Shown: positions 48,933 to 62,035 of the stretch, one piece after another
Position numbering within the stretch: the first letter of the stretch is position 1
How the letters are laid out: every line of letters starts with the position of its first letter
DNA from: Siphonodentalium dalli
Lineage: Eukaryota > Mollusca > Scaphopoda > Gadilida > Siphonodentaliidae
Assembly (NCBI GenBank): GCA_032622095.1
Contig: CP136062.1
Location: forward strand, 5,766,001-5,830,000
Direction of reading: 5' to 3'
DNA: 64,000 bases
Translations under genes and position numbers: made by a program
Notes under the pieces: model-generated
Seen by the model: only the letters and a program-made list of their open reading frames with translations
Databases searched by the model: none
Told to the model about the DNA's origin: nothing

Positions 48933-50639
48933 TATACTGTATATGTATATGTACATGTAAATAGTAACATTGGGGCAATTCCATGTGACTGACATAACAT
49001 TCAAAGAACTTTTTCCAGATTCAATGTTAGCGGTATGTTGTGAGCTACAAATCTTCATGTAACTATAAAATCTTAGTTCTTACTGCTACATGTACATGTA
49101 TGTGTGCACTCAAATATTGTATTGTTCCGAATTTGGCATATGTTATGATTGTTATCGTGACTGACATTACACAAACCTATCGAAGATACATGGTACTACA
49201 TGTAGTAACTTGATTTCAAATTTAATTTATAGATGTGAATATACATGTATATGCATTGCTGATTTGTCTTACATACATGTACGTTACACTTATTAACTCT
49301 CTTCAAATTAGCATTTCAGTGTAAACATAAAAAATTTGTACATAACGGTTTAGTTAATCTGACTCAAGTACAATTATTTCTACTGTGGATGGATGCATAT
49401 CATTGCAACTTGCAAGGGCGAAAACAACATCGCGTGATGTGGACACGCCCTGCATGGACTATTTTCGCTATGCAGAGCGCAATAATTCTGTTGACATTTT
49501 GTTTGTTTGGAAAATTTGTGCAAGACAATACCGTAGGATGTACATGTAATCATCACAATACAAGTACTGGTGTAATGGTGGTATTGTGGGTAAAATTCTC
49601 ACGAAACGTGAGTGACATCAATTTCATGCCAAGTAATATACATGTACATGTAACCAAATGTATGAAAATTTGAATAACAAATCACACACTTAAGCATAAA
49701 CCAAGTTCGATCTTTTATTCAATCTTAATGTAAACATGTACATTGTATTTCCACTGTGTTGTTCAATATTTCTGCAACTGGATAAAAAATGAAAAAATAA
49801 AAATTCCCTAGCCACCCCCGGGACACCCACTCCCTAAATAGTTTATTGCGCGAGATTTTAATAGAACAGTGCATAATGAAGATAACGATACTATTTGAAT
49901 TTATCATAAGTGTCATTAATCAAGAAATGTGTCAACATACATGTACATGTAATCACATTTCTAGGGATAGGCAAAGTGCCAAAGTTTTTATTAACATTCA
50001 TTTTCATATTATATAGTCACATGATCTAGTCACATAATCACATTTGAGTATTCTACAGACTACATGGAACAACACATTTCAGATTATTTGATATTATTTT
50101 TTATATTTGCTAGGTGATATATTGCTTTAACCAAATTGTTTATCAAAACATGTGGAAATACAACTGTTCATCCCAGTTTGAAGAATAATGCTAATAGCCT
50201 AATACCAAACATAACCATGATATACATGCATGAAACCTTCTTGGGTTTCATGCATGTATCAGGGACAAGGATGTGGCATATCAGAAACAGGGACTTGGCT
50301 AGATGGTCTCCGTTGGGGGGGGGGGTATCCACCTTGGGGAAATTCCAACTGCACCCCCCCCTTGAAATCTGAATCAGACCAAACACAAGTTTTCCATAAT
50401 TTCATTTGCAGCCCCCCCCCCTTGCACCTCGGTGTTCAGGCCTAATATCCTATATACATGTATTCATAAAGCATGGTTCTACCGGTATATTCCCGGTATG
50501 AGAACATTAAGATATTTTAACCAAAATTGAATAAATCCTAACATCTAGTGGTCTAACTCCAGACAAATGCACACGGCTACGGGCAAGAGACCAGGACAAG
50601 TCGGCTGACCATGGTTGTTCGGCTCAGTGTGAGAAAATT

Positions 50640-51790
50640 TTGAAAACTATACAAGAAAATCACAAATCCAAGCATCTAGACTTGCCTCAACTGAAGCTTT
50701 CCTAGTGTTGGAAATTTCAAACCTCATGCTCCCCCTCAGATTGGAAAATTCTCCAACCGATGACCATTTGAGTCCACAAGTTGGACCATATGTACACTGT
50801 AGTAAAATTGTTGATTATTTTCTTAAACTAATTGGCAATTTCACATTGGCCACATGGGAGGGTCAATGACACACCGGTCCGACCATGGTTCGGCCCGGTG
50901 TGGAAAATTTTTGAAATCTGAACAAGAAAATCGCAAAATCCTTAAGCATCTAACTAGCCTCAAGCCTTCCTATAGAGTTGGAAATTTCAAACCTGACACA
51001 CCCACTTACCGCTATACTTAAAGTAATTGACCACCAATAACGTGGTGTCACCCTGTTAATACCGCGGTACTATACCGCAGTATCCTCCAATACCGCGGTA
51101 CTGATACTGCTTGTTAATGCGAACAAGTATAGTATGTGGGAGTAAATACCTCCCCTCACAGAGTTCCATGAAAATCACCGCGGTATTCCAAAAAATTAAT
51201 GCGGTGCCCGCTAAAAGACCGCGGTATTCAAAAAAATTAATGCGGTGCCCGCTAAAAGACTGCGGTATCATTATCGCCCAATACCGTAACTCCACCGCCG
51301 TGACCATCTCGATACCGCTACCGTTTATTACCGGTATCACCGCGGTCATGACCGGGGTATCACCCCGTTTTTCTGGTCAATTACTTTGAGAATAGCGGTA
51401 GGTTGGAAAATTTCCAACTGATGGCAATTCCAATGACAATGTTAAGAAAACAATATTGTCATACATTTGGTTAAATTAACTAGCAGGTTTTGACTGGCGA
51501 AAGGGGAGGGACAGGGACCCGGACACAACCTTTCCAAGTGTTGGAAATTTCCAACCTATCACCCTCATAAGGTTGGAACATTTCCAACTGATGACCATAT
51601 CAGTCCAAAATTTTGACAAAAAATTGGAAAATATGCAAATATTGGTCCAAAAACAATTACTTCCCCCCATTATATTGTTTGAAAATCAAACTACAAGAAA
51701 ATTTTCAACATATTGTTGGTGTGAAATTTCCAACTAATGTTTTGGCAGGTATGAAATTTCCAACTGTTGAAAATTTTGACCAAAGTTGGG
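50640..51790 (+). repeat. Tandem array with GTTGGAAATTTCCAAC palindromes, copy B
   Basis: Orthologous to 27,840-28,970. It lacks the MITE-1 of A but is split by a MITE-2 at 51,009. Part of it is rearranged: the 'acaatattgtcatacatttg' piece at about 51,449 reads in the opposite direction to A (about 28,630), a small local inversion. Confidence 0.6.
51009..51398. mobile_element. MITE-2, 390 bp
   Basis: TA at 51,007-51,008 and 51,399-51,400. Copy A reads 'acccacttaggttggaaaat' near 28,577, the exact empty site. The interior has a duplicated segment ('ttaatgcggtgcccgctaaa' twice), as in the copy at 22,391. Confidence 0.93.
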
Positions 51791-53463
51791 GGGTAAGACA
51801 CCACCCCCTCCCCACCCCCATCCCTGTCGTCACGTCTCTGCTCAGAAATCATAACTGAGGAAACATGTTATAGCGTGTAATGGCAGGCTGGTAGCCACTG
51901 CCTGAAGTAATAGGCTTCGTAATAATTGGGAATAACATATGGATGGATAGCCCAATCTCACTTCTTTTTTGCTCACGATATCAGTGACGATAAAATCTTT
52001 GTTTTGTGATTAACATTACAAGCTGATCCACATTGACTTGGAAAACAATTTGAAATTGTTCAAGCTGGCCCGGCTGGCCTTCAATTTATATGTTAAGATT
52101 TTATGTTTTACGTTGTCAAAAGTCTATTTTATTCCATTATTTATTACCGGTATATCTTTATTTCCATGTCACATATGATCAAGTGTGCTTTCATATTATT
52201 TCTTATTTTCAGCTGAGTTCTGCATAGTTATTCTTATTTTGTTGTATCAGTAGATGGAATCCTGATTAAATTTTATTTTTCCAATAGCGCAGTTTCTTGT
52301 TCTATCAAGTTGAATTTGGGTTATTGTTGGCATTGTGCCACTGATCCAACTTCTGATAACCTATATATACATGTATATAGTATAGCATTTCTAGTAACTA
52401 TACATTGTATATGACCTGTTTCTGTTCAAAACACATCAAAATAAGACTCAATACCAGAAATGGAAAATAAATTTGGTACATGGAAAAAAATGCTTTTCGG
52501 ACCCGAGAGACACCCACCCACCCTATCATACCAACCTGGAATTTTTTTCGAACACCCCCCCCCCACCCTAATTTGTTCACAAACATACTATCTGATATCC
52601 TGATATCTACATGTACATTGTAGGTTACATAGAGAATAATCACTCGATTGAACTGGTTACGTGAAATAATTCATGAGAGGCAACACAGTTGTTGAACATT
52701 ATGGACCCACGTATGTGTGTTACTGGTCGTGTGTTACTGGTCGATAGTTTGACACTCCTGCGATCCGGTAAACTTTTGACACTTCGGGTATTTTACTGAT
52801 TGTGCGATCATTACCCGTACTTATGGTAGAATCTGTTGTTTACACACTTTTTCTGCCACGGTTTGTACTGGGGCTAATATTTATTTATAATGGCCAACAG
52901 CAAGTTAGAGGCAGGGATGTTGTACAAGCATGATGGTCTTGATTGAATCGTTCATGTCATCAGTTAAATCAAGTGATCTATTCTGTTTAGGCCAAAGAAA
53001 AAAATTGTATGTTTCCGGTAACGGCGCGAAAAAATTAGGGTAGGTACAGGGGGGTGAAAAAAATAATTTCGGCACGTATGCCGGGGTGGGTGGGTGGTCA
53101 AAGCCACCAACAAGCAATTTTTTCTGCAACTAAAACAAAAATTTCCTGCTTGGTTTTTAGTGTTTTGGCAATGAGTTGGGCTTCAAAACCACTTTGAATG
53201 CGAGAAATAATGTAATTCTAACTGGTAACCCCGGTAGGTACGGTAACCCTGTAGGTAGGGAATTTTTTTTTTTAATTTTATTTTGATATTTTTTATCCAG
53301 CTGCAGAAATATTGAACTACCTCGACCGAAGTAACATAAAATGCCAACCCGTGTTGTGGGGAAAGTATTACTTGATCAACACAGTGGAAATATACATTAA
53401 GATTGATAAAAAAAATCAAATTTCATGTTTAGGTATGTTTTTTATTATTCACAATTTCACATA

Positions 53464-54145
53464 CTGCTATTCTCAAAGTAATTGACCAGAAAAACGGGGT
53501 GATACCCCGGTCATGACCGCGGTGATACCTGTAATAAACGGTAGCGGTATCGAGGCGGTCACAGCGGTATTGGGCGGTAAGGATACCGCGGTCTGATAGC
53601 GGGCACCGCGATAAATGTTTTGAATACCGCGGTGATTTTCATGGAACTCTTTGAAGGGATGCATTTAGTGAACGTTCAGACGACAACGATTCAATCGTAA
53701 GTGGAAAGATTTCCGTCGAGGCCGGAAGTAACCGAGACGAGAAAAAAAATTCCACTCAAGAGATAGTTTTTGATGACTCAGACACATAAAGAAATCACTA
53801 TTGGCAAAAGCATATTATACACATGGACAAATCACTATTGGCAAAAAAACATCATCGTCAATAATAAGTAAATAAAATAACCACTATAAATGAAGATTTC
53901 TTCAGTGTCCTTTGTTTTTTTCCGCGCAAATTGTCCTTTAAAATCACCGCGGTATCGCGAACTGTGACCAAATGCATCGTGGGGTCACCGCGGTATGCGC
54001 GGTGTTGAAGCGTTAATAAGCGGCATCAGTACCACGGTATTGGGAATACCGCAGTACCACGGTATTGGGAATACCGCGGTATCATACTGCGGTATTAACG
54101 GGGTGACACCGCGTTATAGATGGTCAATTACTTTAAGTATAGCGG
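53464..54145. mobile_element. MITE-2, interrupted, 682 bp
   Basis: Left end CTGCTATTCTCAAAGTAATT, right end normal, TA at 53,462-53,463 and 54,146-54,147. The usual interior is broken at about 53,660-53,990 by unrelated DNA that begins with a MITE-3 end (TTAGTGAACGTTCAGACGAC) and carries a duplicated 'aaatcactattggcaaaa'. It lies in a part of B with no counterpart in A. Confidence 0.8.
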
Positions 54146-55966
54146 TACATGTACATGACATACATGTAGCACATTTTCATAAATTTGGCTATAAACTTGG
54201 TAGGAAATTGATGTCACTAACTTTTTATAAGAATTTTACCAATAATACCGCCATTATACCGTACTTGTATTGTGACGACTACATCCCATTGTCTGGGGGT
54301 AGCCAGTACGACCACCGAGCATGCCTGGTTTTTGGAGACAGTAGCTACATTTTATACCCCTGACATATGTGGTGATAACCTCTATACATGTATATATATA
54401 GATACACACCACCATGTCTGTTGATAGTGTTCCATAAGTCCCAAACAAGACATAAAGCAGGCAGGAGATACATGTAGTCCCAGATACACTCAGGAAATTA
54501 AAATTGCAAAATATATGCCCACCAATCCACAACCCATCACACACCTGGGGCCTTTGAGACAGCTGTCAATTCATGGTAACTTTTCACAGGGATATGTTAG
54601 AAACCATGTGTTTTGCACACTAAAGGTCATCAATATTTATGAGCATTAGTGGTAAATTTTAGAAAATTTTGACTTTTTCTCAAAATATCAATAAAAAGTT
54701 TAGGGTCGGCGGGTTATTTTTAGGGTCGGTCGATGTACGGAAACATAGTTTCTTTTTACTTTGGCCTTATTACTGTATACAACCGTTAGTAAGCCCATCC
54801 TCGAGGATAAATCCAGTCTCCTCATACCGGTAGATAAGCCCAGTTTAGCCCACCACCATTGTTGAGCATTTGGAAGGTGAATACAATCATGTCTTTCTAT
54901 CCTGTAGAATACAGGTACCCTGTAGGAGAAGATACATGTACTCAAGCACATCTGTGCTTTTTTTTTTATCCCAAATGTATAGAAGCTGAACTGTATTGTC
55001 ACTGTTTCTGGCCATTATCATGTGATTTTATCTTGTTTAATATTGATATAAATAAAACACATTATTATCTTTTTCAGTACCAAAATATGGTAATGATATA
55101 AAACATGATGGTATGTCAGAACCTGAAGGCTAACTCAATGTTTGCAAAGGGGAGGGGGCCTTGTGAGTAAGCCCAGTACCTACTTTATGAGTAAATACAT
55201 GTACATGCACAAGCTCCCCCCCAGGCTTACTGATTGGTGTACATGTATACAGTATGTATAGTACATGTATACAGTATGTATAGTTGTACATGTACCCGTA
55301 CCAAGGATTAGGGGTATATATAGTGATACATGTACATGTACCTCAGTCTGTCTTTCCTTTCGGTGTGTCATTCTGTCTATCCATAACTAACATTTCACAA
55401 CACAGCTCAAAACTGGGAATTCCAATTTCGGTTTTATTCACACTTTCACCCAAAGTTATGGCCCTTTACTGGACTTTGTGTAGCGTCCATAACAAACATG
55501 CTCTATATCCATGTAACTGGATTCGCATCGCAAATTTGTGATGCGTTTTCCAATTTCTGCAAAGCAATTTACAATGAAAAAAGATGTATTGGTAGGGAAT
55601 GCTATACAAAATCTACTCTGACCTCTGGCTTGGATGTCTTTATTATTGGATTTTGTTGTCTTATGTCGCAGTGATATCACAGGTTGGGGGGAAATGTTTT
55701 GTCCATTAATTATACCCCCTGTAACGCGGTTGTGGAGAAGGGGGTTTATACTCCAATCAGCTGGTCTGTGGACATAAATTTGTCTGGAGTTTTTCTCAGC
55801 TGTTTTCTGATCATTTTCCGTGGAAGTTGGCACAGACATCAACAACATGGGGACGTGCGATTATGACATTTGTCAGACTTTTTATGGTGGCGTTACATCC
55901 CCATTTTTCGACTTAGAAAATCTTTGCAAAATGTATAATTTTGTCCGAGCTTTTATTCCTACATTT

Positions 55967-57765
55967 TTAGCTCAACTTTACTTTGTAAAGTTTGAGCTAT
56001 TTGCCATGGCTTGGTATCCGTCATCCGTGTGTGTGTGCGTGACTCGTCAACAATTTCCTTTAGCACTGGCTACAGGTCGTACCTTTGGTCGGATCATTAT
56101 GAAATTTGTCATGCCTGTTGAAATGTAGATGGGAACGAGTCATTTTGGGGTCATTTGGAAAAAAAACATGGCCGCAAGCGGCCATCTTGAATTTAAAATT
56201 TCAATCCATTAGCACAGGCTACAAGTCGTACTGTTCGTCTGATCATCATGAAATTTGTCATCGATGTTGTAACTGGAGATGGGAACGAGTCATTTTGGGG
56301 TCGTTCGGCCAAAACATATGGCCGCCAGCAGCCATCTTGGATTTTACTCTTTGCATGACTAAATCCTTCTGCATGGGCTACAGGTCGTAGCTTTGGTCGG
56401 ATCTTCATGAAATTTGTCATCGATGTTAATATTGACATGTAGATGGGAACAAGCCATTTTGGGGTTATTGGGCCAAAAAACATGGCCGCCAGCGGCCATC
56501 TTGAATTAAAAATTTCAATCCATTAGCACGGGCTACAGGTAGTACTGTTTGTCTGATCATCATGAAAATTATCATTGATGTTAATATTGACATGTAGATG
56601 GGAACAAGTCATTTTGGGGTTGATTGGCCAAAAAACATGGCCACCAGCAGCCATCTTGGATTTTACTCTGCATGACTAAATCCTTTGGCATGGGCTACAG
56701 GTCGTAGTACCTTTGGTTGGATCATTATGAGATTTGTCATGGCTGTTGACATTGACATCTAGATGAGAACGAGTAATTTTTGTGTCATTCGGCAAAAAAA
56801 CATGGCCGCCAGCGGCCATCTTGAATTTCAAATTTCAATCCATTAGCACGGACTACAGGTCGTACTGTTCATCTGATCATCATGAAATTTGTCATCGATG
56901 TTAACAATGACTTGTAGATGGGAACGAGTCATTTTGGGGTCATTGGGCCAAAAAACATGGCCGGCAGCAGCCATCTTGGATTTTACTCTTTGCATGAATA
57001 AATCCTTGGGCACGGGCTACAGGTCCTACCTTTGGTCGGATCATTATGAAATATGTCACAGCTGTTGACATTAATAAGTAGATGGGAACGAGTCATTTTG
57101 GGGCCATTCGGCAAAAAAACATGGCCGCCAGTGGCCATCTTGGATTTAAAAATTTAATCCATTGGCACGGGCTACAGGTCATACTGTTCTTCTGATCATC
57201 ATGAAATTTGTCGTGGGTGTTAATATTGACATGTAGATGGGAACGAGTCATTTTGGGGTCTTTCGGCCAAAAAACATGTCCGCCAGTAGCCAACTTGGAT
57301 TTTACTCTTTGCATGACTAAATACTTTGGCACGGGCTACAGGTCGTAGCTTTGGTCGGATCATCATGAAATTAGTCATGGATGTTAACAATGATATGTAG
57401 ATGGGAACGAGTCATTTTGGGGTCATTCAGCCAAAAAACATGGCCGCCAGCAGCCATCTTGGAATTTACTCTTTACATGACTAAATTATTTGACACAGGC
57501 TACAGGTCATATGATCTTTTGTCGGATCATCATGAAATTTGTGATGGTTGTTAATGACATGTAGATGGGAATTTAAGTCATTTTGTGGTCATTCGGTAAA
57601 AAAAACATGGCTGCCAGCGGCCATCTTGGATTTCACTCTTTGCATAACTAGGCCTTTCAACTTTCCACATTCCTAATCACTCCATTGACATTATGACATA
57701 ACACATGAAATTATTCCCTTTCCAAGTTGAGCTTCAGTGTCATTGTCACTTTTATTATATTTAGC
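55967..57765 (+). repeat. Tandem array, right array of B
   Basis: Orthologous to 32,140-33,943 with about ten units in the same alternating order; differences are mostly single bases. The first unit lacks 'cattgacat' present in A. Confidence 0.8.
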
Positions 57766-59778
57766 CATAGCATAGTATGATAAAGATAGTGACCACTCGT
57801 CGTCTGTCTGTGTGTCCATGGACATTTATGCATGGTGCGATAACTCAAACATTTTCTATCTGATCGGAATTTTACATATGAATGTCTGAGCCCAAAAGAC
57901 AGATCAAGTTCGAATATGGGTTTGATGCGACTATTTTTAACTGAGTTATGGCCCTTTTTCTAAAAAATATTCACTCTATATTAAAAAACAAAACAAAATT
58001 TCTTAGATTGAATTCCTTGCTCAATTTATCCACAAAAAAACCCACAAAAATAATCAATAAATAAATAAATAAAAAAAATAAATATTTTGTTTAAATATTA
58101 AATTAAACAAATTTTTTTTTCTCCAAAGTTACCAAAATTTTAAAAACTAACACCATTATAACTCTGCCAAGGGTACCCGAGTCTGATGTTATTATACAAA
58201 AAATGTAAATGTTATTTGTTTAATAGTGATTCCAGTCTTCAGCATAAACTATGCCTGTGATTTGTTGACCGCTTTGGTGTATAAATAATTCATACCATAT
58301 TACCAATGGGTCAGCAGTGAGGTATCTTATCTTGATGGCGGTTGTTGGTAGAATATGATACATTGTAAACTTAAATTGGAATCTCTTGACCAAGTATTCC
58401 ATGGTCACCTTTTCACATTTAACCCAAGGCTGGGGTGGTGCAGCGCATTACAGATCCTGTTCCAGTGCATTCTCTTACATAAGGTACATGTAAATGTGAG
58501 TGACCCATAAATTCCTATAAGTTGTGTTATGTACATGTATGGTCTATAATACCGGTAGTACATAACAGTATACTCTATAAATCAACATCAACACTCTCAT
58601 TTATGTTTCCGATCATAGTAATTTACTATCGCCAAGGAATAGGTTAACATCTGCCGATCATGATCGGCCTCTCATTTGCTCAATAGGTTTTATGATTAGG
58701 GTTAGGGTTTTGTACCTGCAATGGGAATCTGTTATTTTATTATTTTAACTAAATGTTTACTGATATGTGAACCATCTTATTGTTTTAAAAAGGGGGGTAT
58801 CCTTAGTCCCATTGGGAGAGTCACACCTCTAATGTTTACAAGAGTTACGGCCCTTGTTTGAGTTAGAAATTTGTGAAATTTGTGTCCGAAAGAATATTTA
58901 AGCTTGTAACTCGGGGTGTTAATTATAGGGTGTTCTTGTATGTTGAGCATAGTTTGGTGGTGGAAAGGATCCCCACATACCAGTTTCATATTTGCCAGTT
59001 ACAACCATTCTTTGACTTGGAAATTTGTGATTGAGGATTCGGAGGGTTCGGAGTTATATAGTGGAGACCTTCGTTTGACCCCGTCCTTCACAGTGCAAGT
59101 TTTGTCTGCACTCTTTTCGGAGTTATGGCCCTTTGCCAGAGTTATGACCTTGTGTTAGACTGAGAGAAGTGCCCCATTATTACTTTATTTTCGCTCTAAA
59201 TATAGGCAACATTGAGCGTTCCCTGTCTTATATTCCACTATAGTACAAGAAATATCAATCATGCCGCCATTATACTGAACAAATGACAGAAATATTTTGA
59301 TACATGTGTAGCATGCCTTTAAATCCGACAAGAGTACATGTACATGTAAATCATTATTCATGATTTTCATTAACTCATTTTCAACACTTCTGACTTGCTG
59401 TAGAAATTCTAAAGCATTTGCCTAAAGTGATATCTTATCAGTTGTATGTATTTCAATTACTGCTACTGCAAATGAGAATTATGAATATTGAATTGCAATT
59501 TGATTTCATTCCTGGCGGTAGTTTACCTTTTATTGTGAAAATATGACAGAATATATAACAACACTAGTCACTATAGTCTACACACTGCAAGGTGAGTGAA
59601 ATTATGAATTATTGACAAATTTGAAAATCATGTATTTCTATCAACTGGCGACTGAAATACCGGTTTGAGTTTGTGCTATAAATTAGTACACAAGCACTTG
59701 AACATGAAATCGTGTGGGACTGGTTGAATTGACCTGCGATATGATGGATCACATCCATCCTCAAGCTACTTTTGCCAT

Positions 59779-60010
59779 TTAACCCTTTCATACTGGTGCA
59801 GCATTAAAGATAATGTGCCTGTGCACACTCGTATACATGTATAAATATATGCATGTCTCTCATGGTGAGCCTCGCATATAAAAGTTCACTGGTTTACAAT
59901 GTTAAGGCAAATGTTGTTAGGCCAATGTCTTTTCTTATATACGCGAGGCTCCCAATAGGAGACTCCCATATATATAAGTGTGCATTGGACCAAGTTTTTC
60001 GCAAAATTTC
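59779..60010 (+). mobile_element. Decayed piggyBac-like MITE, copy B
   Basis: Orthologous to 36,207-36,440; same TTAACCCTTTCATACTGG start and hairpin remnants. Confidence 0.5.
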
Positions 60011-60549
60011 ATTGAGCTCTAGTCATGATAAGGTTAATGGCATTTTTCTGATGTGCAGGGGTAGACATGCTTGAGACCCCGTCACAGTTTAATTCACACC
60101 AGTTTCTCAGGTTCTGTTATTTTACGGAGTTCGAACTCATAGTCCTGATAGATGTACATGTTCTTGTAGATGGTGATTTATGAGCTGAGTTTAGAACCAC
60201 ATAATTGGTGGGAGGGGTTCTGGTTCTGACCCCCCCCCCCTAACTTTGGTATTCAGTGGAAAATCTGTTGTAAGTAGACCAACAAATGGCCACATTTAGA
60301 ATATTTCTAACTTTATGAACTTGAGGTACCAGTTACAAAATGATTCAATCATGTGAGATTGAAGCCACAGGAACATCCATGTTGGTCGGTTGATAAACGT
60401 TTATCGTCATTTCAGCCGCTATGCCATGTCACAACATCAGTTTTACTGGTTGAATGACCACATGAATAGTTAATCGCCCCACCCCACCAAACGGGCACCC
60501 ATGTTGTTCAGTTTTGGTTCGTTAATTAAGCTAGCTTATGTTCATATTA

Positions 60550-61195
60550 TATCTTTTGGTTTAATGGATTATGCTTATCCTGCTTGAAATGAGACTTACC
60601 ATTATCACTCTGATTCATATAATAGGCTATTTTATAAAATTAAAGTGAGACACATACCGGTACATAATAATGATAATATACTACATGTAGTACAGAAACA
60701 ATGTCTATTAAGTTAGTAATTATTATTTATAGTACTACTCTCTATGTTAATTTTTCATTTAGGTATGAGATCCCACCTGATAACCAGGTTGATTCGATCA
60801 AATTGTTAATGTTCCTGTACTGTATTTGATTGAAATACTGAAGTCATAACAAACCTGAACTGAAACTACATTGTATTTGAAGTTTTCACAGAATGAGATG
60901 AAAGCTAAATAAAGCCAAACATACTTTTATACAGCATGATTCCAACTGTTAAACTTAAATCTTTTTGTAAACTAAAATTTCTTATGTCAATATATATAAA
61001 GGTTTTCATCTTGTTATGATATGAATTGGGACCTAAATTGAGATTTTTTTTTTTTTAAATAAATAAAACAAAATTTTGGGTCCAATTTTGTGTGTGCAAT
61101 GGCAATAAAAAGTTTAGGGTCAGGGGTTTAAAATAGGGTCGGTCGGGTTAGCGGAAACAAACGTCTTTTTTTTTTTTAGGCCTAAGTTGATTTCG
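60550..61195. other. Non-coding stretch, nothing recognised
   Basis: AT-rich. Near 61,110-61,185 is a dispersed phrase 'gggtcggtcgggttagcgga' with 'aacaaacgtc', a poly-T run and 'aggcctaa', similar to 30,898-30,950, 54,720-54,770 and, in part, 20,222-20,320. No gene. Confidence 0.45.
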
Positions 61196-61480
61196 TTAAT
61201 TTGTTGCATTCCATATGCGGATGCATGCATGTGGGTGCCAGTGGAATATATAGTTTTTCTGTGAAAAAAAGTTTTCCCAAGCCATAGGCTCATATACATG
61301 TAGGGCTATAGCGCCACCGAATAAATGCTCCCAAATGGAATCTATTTCAGTTAGTAAATAGAGTAATAAAATAACATGTTGATTTTGTTGCATTCCAAAT
61401 CTACATGCATGTACATGTATGTGTGGCAGGTGGGATTACACAATACAGTTTTAGTTCAATAAAGTGTTCCCACGCGCCTC
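61196..61480 (+). repeat. Diverged two-unit repeat, ~187 bp period
   Basis: 'tttgttgcattccatatgcg' at about 61,198 and 'ttgttgcattccaaatctac' at about 61,386 start two units sharing 'atgcatg.atg', 'acagttttagttc' or 'atagtttttctgtg' and 'gttcccacg' or 'gttttcccaag'. Confidence 0.45.
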
Positions 61481-61504
61481 CGATGAAAGAGAAGTATGAG
61501 CAAT

Positions 61505-61545
61505 CCATTTTGACGGGCCAGTCCATTTTGACGGGCAATCCCCCA
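61505..61545 (+). repeat. Short 21-bp tandem duplication
   Basis: 'tccattttgacgggc' occurs twice, 21 bp apart. Confidence 0.8.
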
Positions 61546-61687
61546 GTAAGTACAGATTCTTAGTGACCATCTGTGATATACAATAAATTATATAATGAAA
61601 CGTTATTATAAAAGTAATAATGAGGTCAGTAAGAATCGTTTTCAGGTAGCTGAAGTTCATCATATACATGTACGCTTGAGTACCTAA

Positions 61688-62035
61688 TAAAAGTACAGGG
61701 TGGAATAATAGTACAGGTTGAAAAATGTTGCGTAACTGAATAATAGTACAAGGCGGAATAAACGTACAGACTGGAAATATTAGTACCATACAACCCAACA
61801 AAACGCACCATCTGACTGATTTACTGATGCCATGAGACAGAAATACTTTTGATGGATAGCCAGGTCTGTGAATCTACAGTGTGCTGATCACTGTCAACAA
61901 TCAGCGTTCATTTATCTATGAATTACACAATTTAAGATTGGTGAATTATTTCTTTTGGTTAATTTAATAAACGTACAGGACCAAATAACGATCGTACAGG
62001 TGGAAATTTTACCTCAATTTTAATAATCGTACAAC
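61688..62035 (+). repeat. Irregular tandem repeat around GTACAGG
   Basis: Units such as 'aataatagtacaggttg', 'aataatagtacaaggcgg', 'aataaacgtacagactgg' and 'aataaaagtacagggtgg' recur with an 18-bp core spacing, then again near 61,968-62,035 ('aataaacgtacaggacc', 'gatcgtacaggtgg', 'aataatcgtacaacgg'). Confidence 0.6.

Larger units (their letters stand above)
42476..60549 (+). repeat. Module copy B
   Basis: Direct duplicate of A, longer because of private insertions: hAT-like at 42,606 and 47,660, MITE-1 at 47,123, MITE-2 at 51,009, and a MITE-2-bearing replacement at about 53,226-54,610. It lacks three insertions private to A. A (CT)n run at about 44,971-44,996 is expanded relative to A. It is missing about 370 bp near 58,183 that A has at 34,355-34,620. 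The right edge is at the same GTTCATATTA base as in A and C. No gene recognised. Confidence 0.9.
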
